From Novosphingobium mangrovisedimenti (GTDB lineage: Bacteria; Pseudomonadota; Alphaproteobacteria; Sphingomonadales; Sphingomonadaceae), in the NCBI RefSeq assembly GCF_025153475.1, contig NZ_JANZXA010000020.1, forward strand, positions 1-40,497: a stretch of DNA of 40,497 bases, in the 5' to 3' direction. The notes under the pieces are model-generated. The model saw only the letters and a list, made by a program, of their open reading frames with translations. It was not told the origin of the DNA and made no database searches. How positions within the stretch are numbered: the first letter of the stretch is position 1; every line of letters starts with the position of its first letter. The position numbers and the translations under genes are program-made. Positions 21,788 to 30,584 of the stretch are shown piece after piece.

Positions 21788-24336
21788 GCGCGCGCGTCAA
21801 CAATAGCGGAGACAGGATTGGAGATCTCAGCTTCGCGGCGCTGCGCCGGCAGGTCTCGCGCGATTCCTATTCCGATCACCTGCCGCTCGTCGCCTGGGCC
21901 GAGAAGGAAGGCGCGTTCCTCACCATCGATGATGGCTGGGGCTATGCCTGGGAACTGACGCCCAGCGCCTACATGTTCGCGCATGTACATTCGGCGCTGC
22001 TGGGCCTTCTCAACATCCACTTCGAGCCCGGCACGGTGCTGCAGATCATCAGCTTTGCTGATCCGCTGGTCGATAGCGCGCTCGATGCCTTCCTTGACCT
22101 CAAAACCCGCGACGATCCGCTGATCCAGGCCTCCGCACGGCGCACTTACGATTACCTGCGCGAAGGACGTCATGGGCTTGGTGCGCTGCACGGCATACCG
22201 GTCCGAGACTTCCGCACCTTCCTGGCGGTCAAGACCAGGAAGCCGCTGGGCCGGGATCCCCGGCGCCAGATCGAGGAGCAACTCTCGCGCCTCGGGATCG
22301 CGCCGATGCCGCCCGAAGCCCTGATGGCCTTCTACCGCCGCGTCTTCAATGGGGTGTTTACCTCGGCACCGGGTAATTTCGTCAATGGCACCAGCGATGG
22401 CAGCATCCCGCGGCCCTTGCGCAAGCAGATCATCGATGCGGGCCCCGACCTGCTCTTCGAAGGCCCTGAAGTCTTCCTCGGCGGCCAGGTCGCGCGGTGC
22501 CTGACGCCCAAGGCGCCCGCGCGCCGCATCACGGCGGAACGCGCGAGCAGGCTGACCGGCGGCATCCGTGGGTCCGCCGAGGACAGCGATCAGATCGGTG
22601 GGCCGTTTCTCTACACGCTCAATGTCCTATTCGATCACAGCGCCTTCGAGATCCACAAGCGCGCGCAGATCCTCTCGGCCCAGAAGGCCGCCGGCTCCTT
22701 CGCGGTCGAAGTCGGCAAGCAGATCGAGGAAATCAGCTGGGTGCTCGACGAGGCCGGCAGCAGCCGCTTCGTTCGCGTCATCCCCTCGGTCTGGGTCTTC
22801 GGTGAAACCCGTGGGCAAGCCCGCGAAATGGCCGCGCGTGCCCGGCGTCTGTGGGAAGCCGAGCCGCTCCCCTTCATGATGCAGGAAGAAAGCTACCTCA
22901 ATCCGATCCTGCTGCCGATGAGCCTGCCCTTCGGGCTCTACCCGGACGGCAAGACGCTGCGTATGCTCGAGCGGGATTTTCGCATGCCGGTGAAAGCCGC
23001 TGTGCTGATGAGCCCGATCCAGACCGACTTTCGCGGGGGCGGCCGGCCGGCCCTCCTCTATACCGGCCGCAAGGGCCAGCTCATCACACTCGATCTCTTC
23101 GATCCACGCATCAACAACTACAACTTCATCGTCTCCGCCGAATCCGGCGCGGGCAAGAGCTTCCTCCTCAACAACCTGTGCCAGCAGTATTACGCAAGTG
23201 GCGCCCTCATCCGGATCATCGATATCGGCGGCTCCTACCGTAAGCTGTGCACCCTGTGCTCGGGTCGCTACATCGATCTTGGCGAAGAGCGCCTCGTCCT
23301 CAATCCCTTCGACCTGGGGCTCGCCATCGACGGCGAAGACAAGCAGTCGGCGATCGCCATGGCCGTTGCCATCGTTGCCGAAATGGCCAACGCCGCGACC
23401 CGCACAGGCGTTTCCACCTCGGAATGGAATCTCCTGAAATCCGCCGTCCAGTGGACCATTGATACTGGCCGCGCCGAACGCGGCATCGATGCGGTGCGAG
23501 AATGGCTGGGAAGTTATCCCGCCCAGACCCGAACCGATCTCGACAAGGTAGAGCATCTCCTCCCGGTCGCGCGCGAGCTGGCCTTCAACCTGAGGGATTT
23601 CGGGTCGGACGGCGCCTATGGACACTACTTCAACGGTCCATCGACCTTCGACATCTCGAGCGACGAGTTCGTGGTGCTCGAGCTCGAACGCCTCAAGAAC
23701 ATGCCCGACCTCTTCAACGTCGTCGTCATGGTGGTGGTGAACGCGGTCACCCAGGAACTCTACCTCTCGGGCCGCGACCGGCCGCGCTTCGTGCTGTGCG
23801 ACGAGGCCGCGCAGTTCATGACCCGCAGCGACGGCCAGGACCTCTCGCGCCTCGCCGAAGCCTTCGGGCAAGGTTACCGCCGCGCACGCAAGTACCAGGG
23901 CAGTTTCGGCATCGTCATGCAGTCGATGAACGACCTGCTGCTCTTTGGCGGTACCGGCCAGGTCATCCTTGAAAACGCGGCAACCCGCTTCCTGCTCCAG
24001 GGTTCGACCTACGAGAAGGCGGTGGAGAACAAGATCCTCGACTATTCGCCCTTCGTGCTCGACCTCCTGAAGTCGGTCCGCAACAATAAGCCAAACTATT
24101 CCGAAGTCTTTATCGACTCCCCGCTGGGTCTGGGTATCGCGCGACTCGTCGTCGATCCCTTCAGCTACTGGATCAACACCTCGGCCCCGACCGAAGTCGC
24201 CGCATTCGAGGCGCTGATCCGGCGCGGCCGGTCGCCGCTTGAGGCGGTCTGCGAACTCGCCGGTGTCGATCCGGCCGAGATTCTGGGCACCCGCCCGCCG
24301 CTCCTCCTCACCGCCGAGGACGAGGAGACCGCATGA
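21784..24336 (+). CDS. traC: TraC, F-type T4SS assembly ATPase (VirB4-like)
   Basis: Protein of 850 residues, the normal TraC size. Walker A is SAESGAGKSFLLNN near residues 450-463. Walker B is RFVLCDEAAQFM near 665-676. Later motifs (RKYQGSFGIVMQSMNDLL, ENAATRFLLQG) also fit VirB4/TraC. It powers pilus assembly at the inner membrane. It starts with a GTGA overlap with traV. Confidence 0.96.
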   Translation: MSARVNNSGDRIGDLSFAALRRQVSRDSYSDHLPLVAWAEKEGAFLTIDDGWGYAWELTPSAYMFAHVHSALLGLLNIHFEPGTVLQIISFADPLVDSALDAFLDLKTRDDPLIQASARRTYDYLREGRHGLGALHGIPVRDFRTFLAVKTRKPLGRDPRRQIEEQLSRLGIAPMPPEALMAFYRRVFNGVFTSAPGNFVNGTSDGSIPRPLRKQIIDAGPDLLFEGPEVFLGGQVARCLTPKAPARRITAERASRLTGGIRGSAEDSDQIGGPFLYTLNVLFDHSAFEIHKRAQILSAQKAAGSFAVEVGKQIEEISWVLDEAGSSRFVRVIPSVWVFGETRGQAREMAARARRLWEAEPLPFMMQEESYLNPILLPMSLPFGLYPDGKTLRMLERDFRMPVKAAVLMSPIQTDFRGGGRPALLYTGRKGQLITLDLFDPRINNYNFIVSAESGAGKSFLLNNLCQQYYASGALIRIIDIGGSYRKLCTLCSGRYIDLGEERLVLNPFDLGLAIDGEDKQSAIAMAVAIVAEMANAATRTGVSTSEWNLLKSAVQWTIDTGRAERGIDAVREWLGSYPAQTRTDLDKVEHLLPVARELAFNLRDFGSDGAYGHYFNGPSTFDISSDEFVVLELERLKNMPDLFNVVVMVVVNAVTQELYLSGRDRPRFVLCDEAAQFMTRSDGQDLSRLAEAFGQGYRRARKYQGSFGIVMQSMNDLLLFGGTGQVILENAATRFLLQGSTYEKAVENKILDYSPFVLDLLKSVRNNKPNYSEVFIDSPLGLGIARLVVDPFSYWINTSAPTEVAAFEALIRRGRSPLEAVCELAGVDPAEILGTRPPLLLTAEDEETA

Positions 24337-24662
24337 TGCGCCCGCGCCGCGCCCATCCCGATCAGATGAGCCTCGACTGGAGCAAGGATGCCGAGATCGA
24401 GCGGATCATCGAGGCCCGCGTTGCCATCCGCGCCGAGACCGAAGCCATTCGCTGGCGCTTTCGGCTGATCTTCGTCGAAAGCCTGATGATGGCGGCCCTG
24501 GTGCTCGCGGCGGGCCTCACCCTCGGCCAGCCCACGGCGCTGGTGATGCGCGGCGCATTCCTTGTCGGGATCGCCTGCCTTGCCAGCGGCATGCTCCTGA
24601 TCGTGCTGTCAGGCGTTACCTGCAATATCCTCGATCACGTGCGCGGCCGGAGGCGCCGGTGA
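24333..24662 (+). CDS. Small membrane protein of the tra operon, unknown function
   Basis: Protein of 109 residues with a charged N-terminus (about 1-44) and two membrane segments (LIFVESLMMAALVLAAGLTL and GAFLVGIACLASGMLLIVLSGV), ending in a basic tail (DHVRGRRRR). The gene overlaps both traC and traW by 3-4 bases, so it is translated with them. The slot between traC and traW is held by trbI in F, but TrbI has one N-terminal helix, so I do not transfer the name. A C-terminal extra ATG lies at 24363. Confidence 0.7.
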   Translation: MMRPRRAHPDQMSLDWSKDAEIERIIEARVAIRAETEAIRWRFRLIFVESLMMAALVLAAGLTLGQPTALVMRGAFLVGIACLASGMLLIVLSGVTCNILDHVRGRRRR

Positions 24663-25318
24663 TGATGCATCCGCCCCGACAGAATCACGCCCGCGCGGTG
24701 GCCATTTTCCAGGCCGTAACCGTCGCCACGCTGGTGCTGGCATCCGCCCTTCTCGGAGGGGCGGCCGATGCCGCGACATCGACGATCGGGCGGACCTGGC
24801 CCATCGCCGAGCCCGATGCCCTGACAGAGATCGAGGCACGCACCGCCAGGCTCCCTGCCGATATGCGCGGGCAATTCGGCCCGCGCTCCAAATGGTCGGC
24901 GATGAAGGCCGCAGCGCTGGCGCCCGCCACCATCAGCCGGACGCGAAATGTGGTTCCCTTCTACACGCTCGATACCGAGATCCGCCTGCCAGGCGGCGAG
25001 GTGCTCTACCCCAAGGGCTTTACTTTCAACCCGCTCGACTATGTGACGCTCCCCCAGCGGCTCGTCATCGTCCGAGCCCGCGATCTCGACTGGGCGCTCA
25101 GGACGGCGGGAATGACCGATTTCATCCTGCTGGCGGCGGGCGATGCGCATGACGAGGATGCGATTACGCTCTCGGAGCAATGGGGCCGACCGATCTTCAT
25201 TCTTGAAGAGCGCGTGAAGCAACGCCTTGGTCTCACCGTCGCACCGGTCGTCGTGCGCCAGCAAGGCAAAAGGCTCGAACTCACCGAAATTCGGCTCGAT
25301 CGCAAGAGGCCGTCATGA
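24662..25318 (+). CDS. traW: TraW, F-type T4SS periplasmic pilus-assembly protein
   Basis: Protein of 218 residues with a signal peptide (VTVATLVLASALLGGAADA, to about 38). The mature part has the TraW pattern: IGRTWPIAEPDALTEIEART, then FYTLDTEIRLPGGEVLYPKGFTFNPLDYV and an ISP-like region (DWALRTAGMTDFILLAAGD, WGRPIFILEERVKQRLGL). It should be followed by traU, but a TA module lies between them on the other strand. Confidence 0.92.
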   Translation: MMHPPRQNHARAVAIFQAVTVATLVLASALLGGAADAATSTIGRTWPIAEPDALTEIEARTARLPADMRGQFGPRSKWSAMKAAALAPATISRTRNVVPFYTLDTEIRLPGGEVLYPKGFTFNPLDYVTLPQRLVIVRARDLDWALRTAGMTDFILLAAGDAHDEDAITLSEQWGRPIFILEERVKQRLGLTVAPVVVRQQGKRLELTEIRLDRKRPS

Positions 25319-25362
25319 TCTGTGACGCAATGGTGCGGCATCCAGACCGGGAGGACCGCTTC

Positions 25363-25932
25363 TCAGACCGGGTTGACCAGTTCACGGGCACTGGCGACCG
25401 GCAGGAACAGCCGGAGCGGATCGGACGCGAGGGGCATGAAGCCATAGCCCTGATAAAGAGACTTGCGCCGCTGGACCTGCTCGGAATCTCCGCAATCGAG
25501 CACGTCCAGCACGATGATTGCGATACCAACGACATCGGCGGCCCTGACAATGCGCACCATGCAGTCGAAAAGCAGATCGCCGCCATAGCCCTGCCGCTGA
25601 TAGCGCTGATCGACGCCGATCATCGATATGAAGGCCGCGGGAATGTTGCCATGCGCCGGCCGGGAACGGGCGAAGCGCGATGGCAGTTCGCGATAGTCGA
25701 TGGCATGCACGTTGATGGCATGAAAGCCGATCAGTTCCCGCTTCGGCGATACGAGCACGGTCACACGGACATTGTCCGCCCTGGCGAGCTTGTTCGCCGT
25801 CTTACGGAAGAAATTGTCGACCTGGACCACGCCCGTCGAAAGGGCCGTTCGGTCATGCCTTTCAGGATCGAAGGTCTCGAAGCTGGCCCCGCCCGTCTCC
25901 CCGCTGCCTGCGCCCTGCCCGGCCGCCGTCAC
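25363..25932 (-). CDS. tacT: GNAT toxin of a TacAT-type toxin-antitoxin module
   Basis: Protein of 189 residues with a GNAT acetyltransferase fold. ISMIGVDQRYQRQGYGGDLL has the Gln/Arg-x-x-Gly-x-Gly acetyl-CoA loop, and SLYQGYGFMPLA has the catalytic-type Tyr. The N-terminus (FETFDPERHDRTALSTGVVQVDNFFRKTA) is typical of GNATs that pair with DUF1778 antitoxins; these acetylate aminoacyl-tRNA. GTG 25932 overlaps the antitoxin stop by 4 bases. It lies antisense in the tra operon between traW and traU. About the first 14 residues look non-homologous. Confidence 0.9.
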   Translation of the reverse strand: MTAAGQGAGSGETGGASFETFDPERHDRTALSTGVVQVDNFFRKTANKLARADNVRVTVLVSPKRELIGFHAINVHAIDYRELPSRFARSRPAHGNIPAAFISMIGVDQRYQRQGYGGDLLFDCMVRIVRAADVVGIAIIVLDVLDCGDSEQVQRRKSLYQGYGFMPLASDPLRLFLPVASARELVNPV

Positions 25933-26237
25933 TGCCCGGAGTATCGCTCATGGTAGCGCCTGGCGATCTTTTGCAGGGCCGGTGCCGGCGGAGCAGGATT
26001 GTCCAGCGCCGCGAAGAAGGCTTCATAGTCCGCAGGCTGCAGCATGGTGCGCTCGTGGGTCGAGATCGTCTCGATCGCAGCCTTGTAAGCCGCATTCATG
26101 GTGAATACGGAATCGTCGACCCCGGACAGGGCTGCGGCGCGCTGGATCGCGCGCTTCACATGCGGCTTCGTGCGAAAATGCATGCGCTCGCTGCTGCGCT
26201 CGGCAATTTCCGCGGTCTTGTCCTCGAACACCATCAT
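25929..26237 (-). CDS. tacA: DUF1778/TacA-type RHH antitoxin
   Basis: Protein of 102 residues from ATG 26237, which has GAAGGA 8 bases upstream. SERMHFRTKPHVKRAIQRAAALSGVDDSVFTMNAAYKAAIETI is a DUF1778 ribbon-helix-helix domain. The C-terminus (LQPADYEAFFAALDNPAPPAPAL) matches the toxin-neutralising tail of the family. It precedes and overlaps the GNAT toxin gene. It is divergent from traU with only 33 bases between the start codons, so its promoter must overlap the traU start region. Confidence 0.9.
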   Translation of the reverse strand: MMVFEDKTAEIAERSSERMHFRTKPHVKRAIQRAAALSGVDDSVFTMNAAYKAAIETISTHERTMLQPADYEAFFAALDNPAPPAPALQKIARRYHERYSGQ

Positions 26238-26270
26238 GGCCAAAATCCTTCACGTCCTAACTTGACCTCT

Positions 26271-27299
26271 ATGTACGCCAAATGGGTGTACAATTCAAGA
26301 ACTGCCCGATTGAGCCTGATTGCAGGCCTCGGCTTGCAGATTCTGTCCCCTACTCCCGCACAGGCATCATCCTGCCCGGCAGGCACCGTGTTCAACCCGA
26401 TCACCAAGGTGCGCTGGAACTGCATCTTCCCGATCACGATCGGCGGCGTGCGTGTAGGCAGCACCGACAAGCTCTCGCGCGAGCTCGATGCCCAGTCTTC
26501 CTCGAAGCCGCTCTGCGCCTGCCGCAAGGGCGCGACCTTCTGGTTCGGGGTCAAGGTCAGCTTCTGGTCACCGAACCGCATGATCGATGTCGTGACCGAG
26601 CCGGGCTGCATGATGGCGCTGGGCGCCGATCTCATGCCCACCCATGGCCGCCTCCAGGGAAGCCAGAGTTCCATCTCGGATGGGACGAACACGCGCAAGA
26701 TGTTCGCGCAGATGCACTACTACATCTCGCCGGTCTGGAAGATGCTCGACATGTTCACCGACCTGCCCTGTCTCAATGACGACGGCTTCGATGTCGCGAT
26801 GATCACCGAGGTCCTGCCGACCTGGCAATCGGGAACGCTTGGCGCGATCATCCAGCCCGAAGGCATCCTTTTCGGAAATCCCGCGGCCGGGCTTGCCTGC
26901 ATGGCCGACAGCGCCGCGGCGGCCGCAGGCAAGGTCATCGATCCGCTGTTCTGGTGCATGGGTTCGTGGGGCGCGACCTACCCGGTCGCGGGCGACATCC
27001 ATTTCGATGACAGTGTCGAGGCCTGGGCCGGCCTGGCCGCGCGCGGCACCTTCATGATGGGGCGCCTTGGCGCGCTTACCATTTCCTCGGCCGACGGCTG
27101 CTCGTTCATCCCCCAGCCCATCTGGACCAAGAGCCGCTACAAGTACCAGCTCATGGAGCCGGTCAAGGGCGGTAGTTGCGTCAATGTCGGCCGGCCGGGC
27201 GCGCTGTGGTCATCGGCCAAGCATGCCCCGGGGCAGGACAACGCCCAGTTCATGCTCTTCGAGAAAGTCATCTGCTGCGCCGGAGTGAGCACGCCATGA
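26271..27299 (+). CDS. traU: TraU, F-type T4SS periplasmic mating-pair protein
   Basis: Protein of 342 residues. The signal peptide (SLIAGLGLQILSPTPAQA, about 13-30) is followed by the TraU hallmark Cys-rich sequence: CPAGTVFNPITKVRWNCIFPI, CACRKGATFWFGVKVSFWSP and YYISPVWKMLDMFTDLPC. Disulfide folding by the DsbC and TraF-like proteins is expected. ATG 26271 has no strong ribosome site. With the TA module removed it would follow traW, the usual order. Confidence 0.94.
   Translation: MYAKWVYNSRTARLSLIAGLGLQILSPTPAQASSCPAGTVFNPITKVRWNCIFPITIGGVRVGSTDKLSRELDAQSSSKPLCACRKGATFWFGVKVSFWSPNRMIDVVTEPGCMMALGADLMPTHGRLQGSQSSISDGTNTRKMFAQMHYYISPVWKMLDMFTDLPCLNDDGFDVAMITEVLPTWQSGTLGAIIQPEGILFGNPAAGLACMADSAAAAAGKVIDPLFWCMGSWGATYPVAGDIHFDDSVEAWAGLAARGTFMMGRLGALTISSADGCSFIPQPIWTKSRYKYQLMEPVKGGSCVNVGRPGALWSSAKHAPGQDNAQFMLFEKVICCAGVSTP
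26272..26292. promoter_or_regulatory. Dyad over the traU start, candidate TacA operator
   Basis: TGTACGCC and GGTGTACA form 8-bp arms with one mismatch around a 5-base spacer. The dyad begins at the second base of the traU ATG. On the - strand it sits where the -35 region of the tacA promoter is expected. RHH antitoxins usually bind such dyads. Confidence 0.5.
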
Positions 27300-27586
27300 A
27301 CGCTCGCCCGGCAGGCACCATCCTCAAACCTCATTCCGCGTGCGACCCGTCCCCGCAATGGTCTGCCCGCCACAGCCACGAAGGCTGCCGGAACGCGCGC
27401 GGAACAGGAGCGGCCTTGCCTGCCCCCCGGCAGGGCCGCTCCACCCCCGGCCGGCACGGCCGCAGGCGGATTTCCGGGACGTTCCTCCTCTCAACCGTCC
27501 CGGGCTGCGCCGCGGCCGTGCCGGCCAACCTTGCTTGTCACAATTCGGGCAGCAGCGGGTTCGTCTCCAGCGGGCACGGCCAATGA
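27296..27586 (+). CDS. Doubtful 96-residue ORF between traU and traN
   Basis: The frame overlaps traU by 4 bases (ATGA) and traN by 4 bases (ATGA), which is what coupled genes look like. The composition (Arg, Gly, Ser, Pro rich) resembles off-frame translation. A hydrophobic stretch SGTFLLSTVPGCAAAVPANLAC could be a late signal-like segment. F has trbC at this position, but the product has no TrbC features. It may be a coupling ORF, a decayed gene, or chance. Confidence 0.35.
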   Translation: MNARPAGTILKPHSACDPSPQWSARHSHEGCRNARGTGAALPAPRQGRSTPGRHGRRRISGTFLLSTVPGCAAAVPANLACHNSGSSGFVSSGHGQ

Positions 27587-29511
27587 GAACCTGGCCCCGC
27601 CTCGCTGCCGGCACGATCCTGCTGCTTCCCGCCACCCTTCAGGCACAGAGCGTCGAGGAGCGCGCCAGAACCGAGGCCAGCGCATCGCGCGCTAAGACCG
27701 GGAGCAGCGATGTGCTGCTCGAAACTTACGTGACGCCTGCCATGAGCGGAGGGGCCGTGACGACGATCGATGGAAGCAAGACGTTCACGCCCACGATTGC
27801 CTGTCAGAAAAGCGCGAAACTGCTCGAAGTCCTGATCCAGCCTGCGGCAACCGGAGACATCGGTCTCGTCCAGGTTTCGCGCGACAAGGACTTGGACGGC
27901 GCCTTCGATACGTCGTCGAACTTGCCCGTTCCAGTCTCGGGCATCTGCGCCAATGGCGTGCTCTCCTGCGATCCCGGCACCTGGGCAAATTGCCGCGCGT
28001 TCCGCTGGGACGTGGATGCCGCAAATGACCTGAAGCTCACCGAGGTCCAGATGCCCGAACTTGCCGGATGCTACTGCGTCAACAACAGCTGCGGCAGCAA
28101 TCTCGTTTTCAGCAATCTGGCGACCGTACTCAAGGACCTGGGCGGTGGCATGGTGGGCGCGCTCACCACCGCCTTCCCGGCGATTGGGGTGGCCGAGGCG
28201 CGGATCAACGGCCCCGTCATCGATTATGTCGGGGCGCTGATGACCAGCTGCACGGGTGGCGATACCACCGAGGAGACGGCCTACCGGGACAATCCCACGG
28301 CCATCGGCGGCGATGCCTTTGCCCTCAGCTCCACGAACTCCGTTTTCCAGGCTCTGCAAGGCTCGGCGGCCGGATCCGGCAAGGCCGAAGTGACACGCTC
28401 CTGCTCGATCAGCCGGGACATCACTATCCGGTCCTGGGATTTCGATGATATTCTCGGCGTTTCCGGCGCGGTCCAGTCGGTGACGAGTTGCGGCACGAAC
28501 TGCCGCCGCTACCGGATGGGCGGCGACGGCGCCTGCGGAGCCAATCCTCCCTTCTATACCGCGACATTCGACGTCCATGAGCCCGAACGGCTGACCTCTG
28601 CCCGGATCGTCGAAATGGGCGCCGAAGACTGGGTCCAGGGCCGCGTCAATGGCGTAATCGTGGGCTCGGCGGGCAAGCGCCCCTGGCTTACCGAAGGTCT
28701 GCCTTCAGGCGACTGCCGGATCAGCGGCAGCGCCTGGTACAACCGGACAAGCATCGACATCACGCCGCAACTGAAGGAGGGCGAGACCAGCGTTGCCGCG
28801 CGGGTTCGCGCGGGCGGCGGCGGGCGTTGGGGCTACATCGATGTCGAAGTCGAGGCTCAGACAGGATGCGAAGTCAGCGAGAGGTTGATCGACCTTTGCG
28901 CCGCTAACGCCGCTGACGGCAATTGCCGCCTCTACAGCGAGAGCGTCGATGGGGTGGACACGGTCGTGAACGGCGTAGGCACCGGCCTTCGTCCCCTGCC
29001 CCAGACACGACTCTTCGGAACCGGCGCCTGTACGTTCCAGTTCGCCCGCGACTTCTTTACGCGCGATCGGCAATACCGCTGCATCGTTGACAGCGCCGCG
29101 CTGCCCGAGCCCGATCTCGGCCGCGGCGCCTATATCATCGACCATTCGACCGAGACCCTGCTGGCCGATCGCCAGACCGCGGCCGATGGCACCGTCACGA
29201 CATCAACGCAGCCCTTCAGTCTGCCGGACCGGGGTTCGGTGCCAGCCTGCGAAATGATCTGCAAGACGCGCGCTCCCCGGGCCAATACCGATGCCGCGCC
29301 TGACGGCGTCGTCGGCACCAAACAGAACGATCCTGCAGGGTTCGACACCTTCTACCACGTGTGCGACAGTGCCAATGTCTGCCCCACGGACCCCGGTGAA
29401 GAGATTGAAAGCGCCTGCGGCTGCCTCGACGATTTTCCCGAGGCGGTGGTCATGATGCAGACCGTGCGGCTCGCAGGCCAGGACATGGTCTGCACGAGCA
29501 CCGGGCAATGA
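27583..29511 (+). CDS. traN: TraN-like Cys-rich mating-pair stabilisation protein, N-terminal part
   Basis: Protein of 642 residues with a signal peptide (LAAGTILLLPATLQA, to about 21). It is rich in cysteine: ACQKSAKLLEVLI, GICANGVLSCDPGTWANC, GCYCVNNSCGSNLV. These match TraN proteins, which sit in the outer membrane and hold mating cells together. The usual TraN C-terminal block is missing here and appears in the next gene, which overlaps by 4 bases (ATGA). So TraN seems to be made as two secreted polypeptides. Confidence 0.85.
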   Translation: MRTWPRLAAGTILLLPATLQAQSVEERARTEASASRAKTGSSDVLLETYVTPAMSGGAVTTIDGSKTFTPTIACQKSAKLLEVLIQPAATGDIGLVQVSRDKDLDGAFDTSSNLPVPVSGICANGVLSCDPGTWANCRAFRWDVDAANDLKLTEVQMPELAGCYCVNNSCGSNLVFSNLATVLKDLGGGMVGALTTAFPAIGVAEARINGPVIDYVGALMTSCTGGDTTEETAYRDNPTAIGGDAFALSSTNSVFQALQGSAAGSGKAEVTRSCSISRDITIRSWDFDDILGVSGAVQSVTSCGTNCRRYRMGGDGACGANPPFYTATFDVHEPERLTSARIVEMGAEDWVQGRVNGVIVGSAGKRPWLTEGLPSGDCRISGSAWYNRTSIDITPQLKEGETSVAARVRAGGGGRWGYIDVEVEAQTGCEVSERLIDLCAANAADGNCRLYSESVDGVDTVVNGVGTGLRPLPQTRLFGTGACTFQFARDFFTRDRQYRCIVDSAALPEPDLGRGAYIIDHSTETLLADRQTAADGTVTTSTQPFSLPDRGSVPACEMICKTRAPRANTDAAPDGVVGTKQNDPAGFDTFYHVCDSANVCPTDPGEEIESACGCLDDFPEAVVMMQTVRLAGQDMVCTSTGQ

Positions 29512-30584
29512 GAAGCTCCCCTCTCCTCCTTGCCCTCATGGCAAGCGCGAGCTTCGCGTTCGCAACACCTGCCCATGCAGATGCGCTTTGCGCCGCGGAT
29601 CTCAATAGCAACGGCGATGCCGCCGATCCCGGGGAGACCGCCAGCTGCCTTGCGACCGCCAACGGGAGCTGGCTTTGCCCGATCGAAGCGGTGCAATGCG
29701 TGTCGGACGCGGCCGGGGCCTACACCTGCCCGCTCGGAGGCCAGTTGCCCTGCGAGATACCTGCCGCAGGTGGCACCCCCTCCTGCTCGCCGCACAGTTG
29801 CCTCGATATCGGTACCACGCCGATTGTCGAGGAACCGGCCATGAACGATCCCGGCGTGCCTGCCGATGGGCAAGTCGATGCGGACGGCAATTGCCTCGCG
29901 CAAATCGAGATCTTTTCCGGGCGCGCCATGCGCTGCCGCCCACCGGGTCTTTCCGACACCTTCCAGAACTGCTGCAAGGACAAGGGCAAGATCGTCAAGG
30001 ACGGCATGGGCTCGTCCGTCGCCTCTATCGGCACCAAGATCGCCGTCGCCAAGGGCGTCTTCACCGGAATGAAAGCCGCCTATACCGCATTTCAGGCCGG
30101 GGCTACGGCCAGCGAAGCGGCCAGTGCCGGGGCGAACGCGCTTATCGTCGGGATAGATCCAACCTCGATCGCGATCAGCCTTGCCGTCAATTTCATGATC
30201 GAGGTCCTGCTCGCCGGGTGCGACCAGGAAGACATGGAGACCGGGATGCTGCGCGGCTCGGACATGTGCCACGAAGTCGGCACCTACTGTTCCTCGAAGA
30301 TCCTGGGCGTCTGTGTCCAGAAGGCCAAAGGACACTGCTGCTTCAACACCCGGCTTGGCCGCATCATCCAGGAACAGGGGCGCCCGCAGCTCATCGCCTT
30401 CAACGAGATTGGCTGGGGAACACCCAAAAATCCCTACTGCCGCGGCTTCACGCCGGAAGAGTTCCAGGCCCTCGATTTTTCAAAGATGGACCTCTCCGAA
30501 TACTACTCGGACATCGAGGTCCGCACCCAGAGCGAGATCAAGATCGATATGGAGGCAAGGATCGATGCCTACTTCCAGCCCTGA
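29508..30584 (+). CDS. TraN C-terminal-like secreted protein
   Basis: Protein of 358 residues with its own signal peptide (LLLALMASASFAFATPAHA, about 5-23). The N-terminal third is Cys-rich. The C-terminal third has the TraN ending: EVGTYCSSKILGVCVQKAKG, HCCFNTRLGRIIQEQGRPQL and NPYCRGFTPEEFQALDFSKMDLSEYYSDI. A hydrophobic central region (about 190-235) could insert in a membrane. It overlaps traN and runs into trbC. Confidence 0.85.
   Translation: MRSSPLLLALMASASFAFATPAHADALCAADLNSNGDAADPGETASCLATANGSWLCPIEAVQCVSDAAGAYTCPLGGQLPCEIPAAGGTPSCSPHSCLDIGTTPIVEEPAMNDPGVPADGQVDADGNCLAQIEIFSGRAMRCRPPGLSDTFQNCCKDKGKIVKDGMGSSVASIGTKIAVAKGVFTGMKAAYTAFQAGATASEAASAGANALIVGIDPTSIAISLAVNFMIEVLLAGCDQEDMETGMLRGSDMCHEVGTYCSSKILGVCVQKAKGHCCFNTRLGRIIQEQGRPQLIAFNEIGWGTPKNPYCRGFTPEEFQALDFSKMDLSEYYSDIEVRTQSEIKIDMEARIDAYFQP

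Noticed and set aside
22627..23871. 414-codon - strand frame inside traC
   Set aside because: Antisense shadow of the TraC Walker A/B region with no recognisable domain.
24333..24662. Naming the small membrane gene trbI by position
   Set aside because: The topology (two C-terminal helices) does not fit F TrbI, and no TrbI motif was seen.
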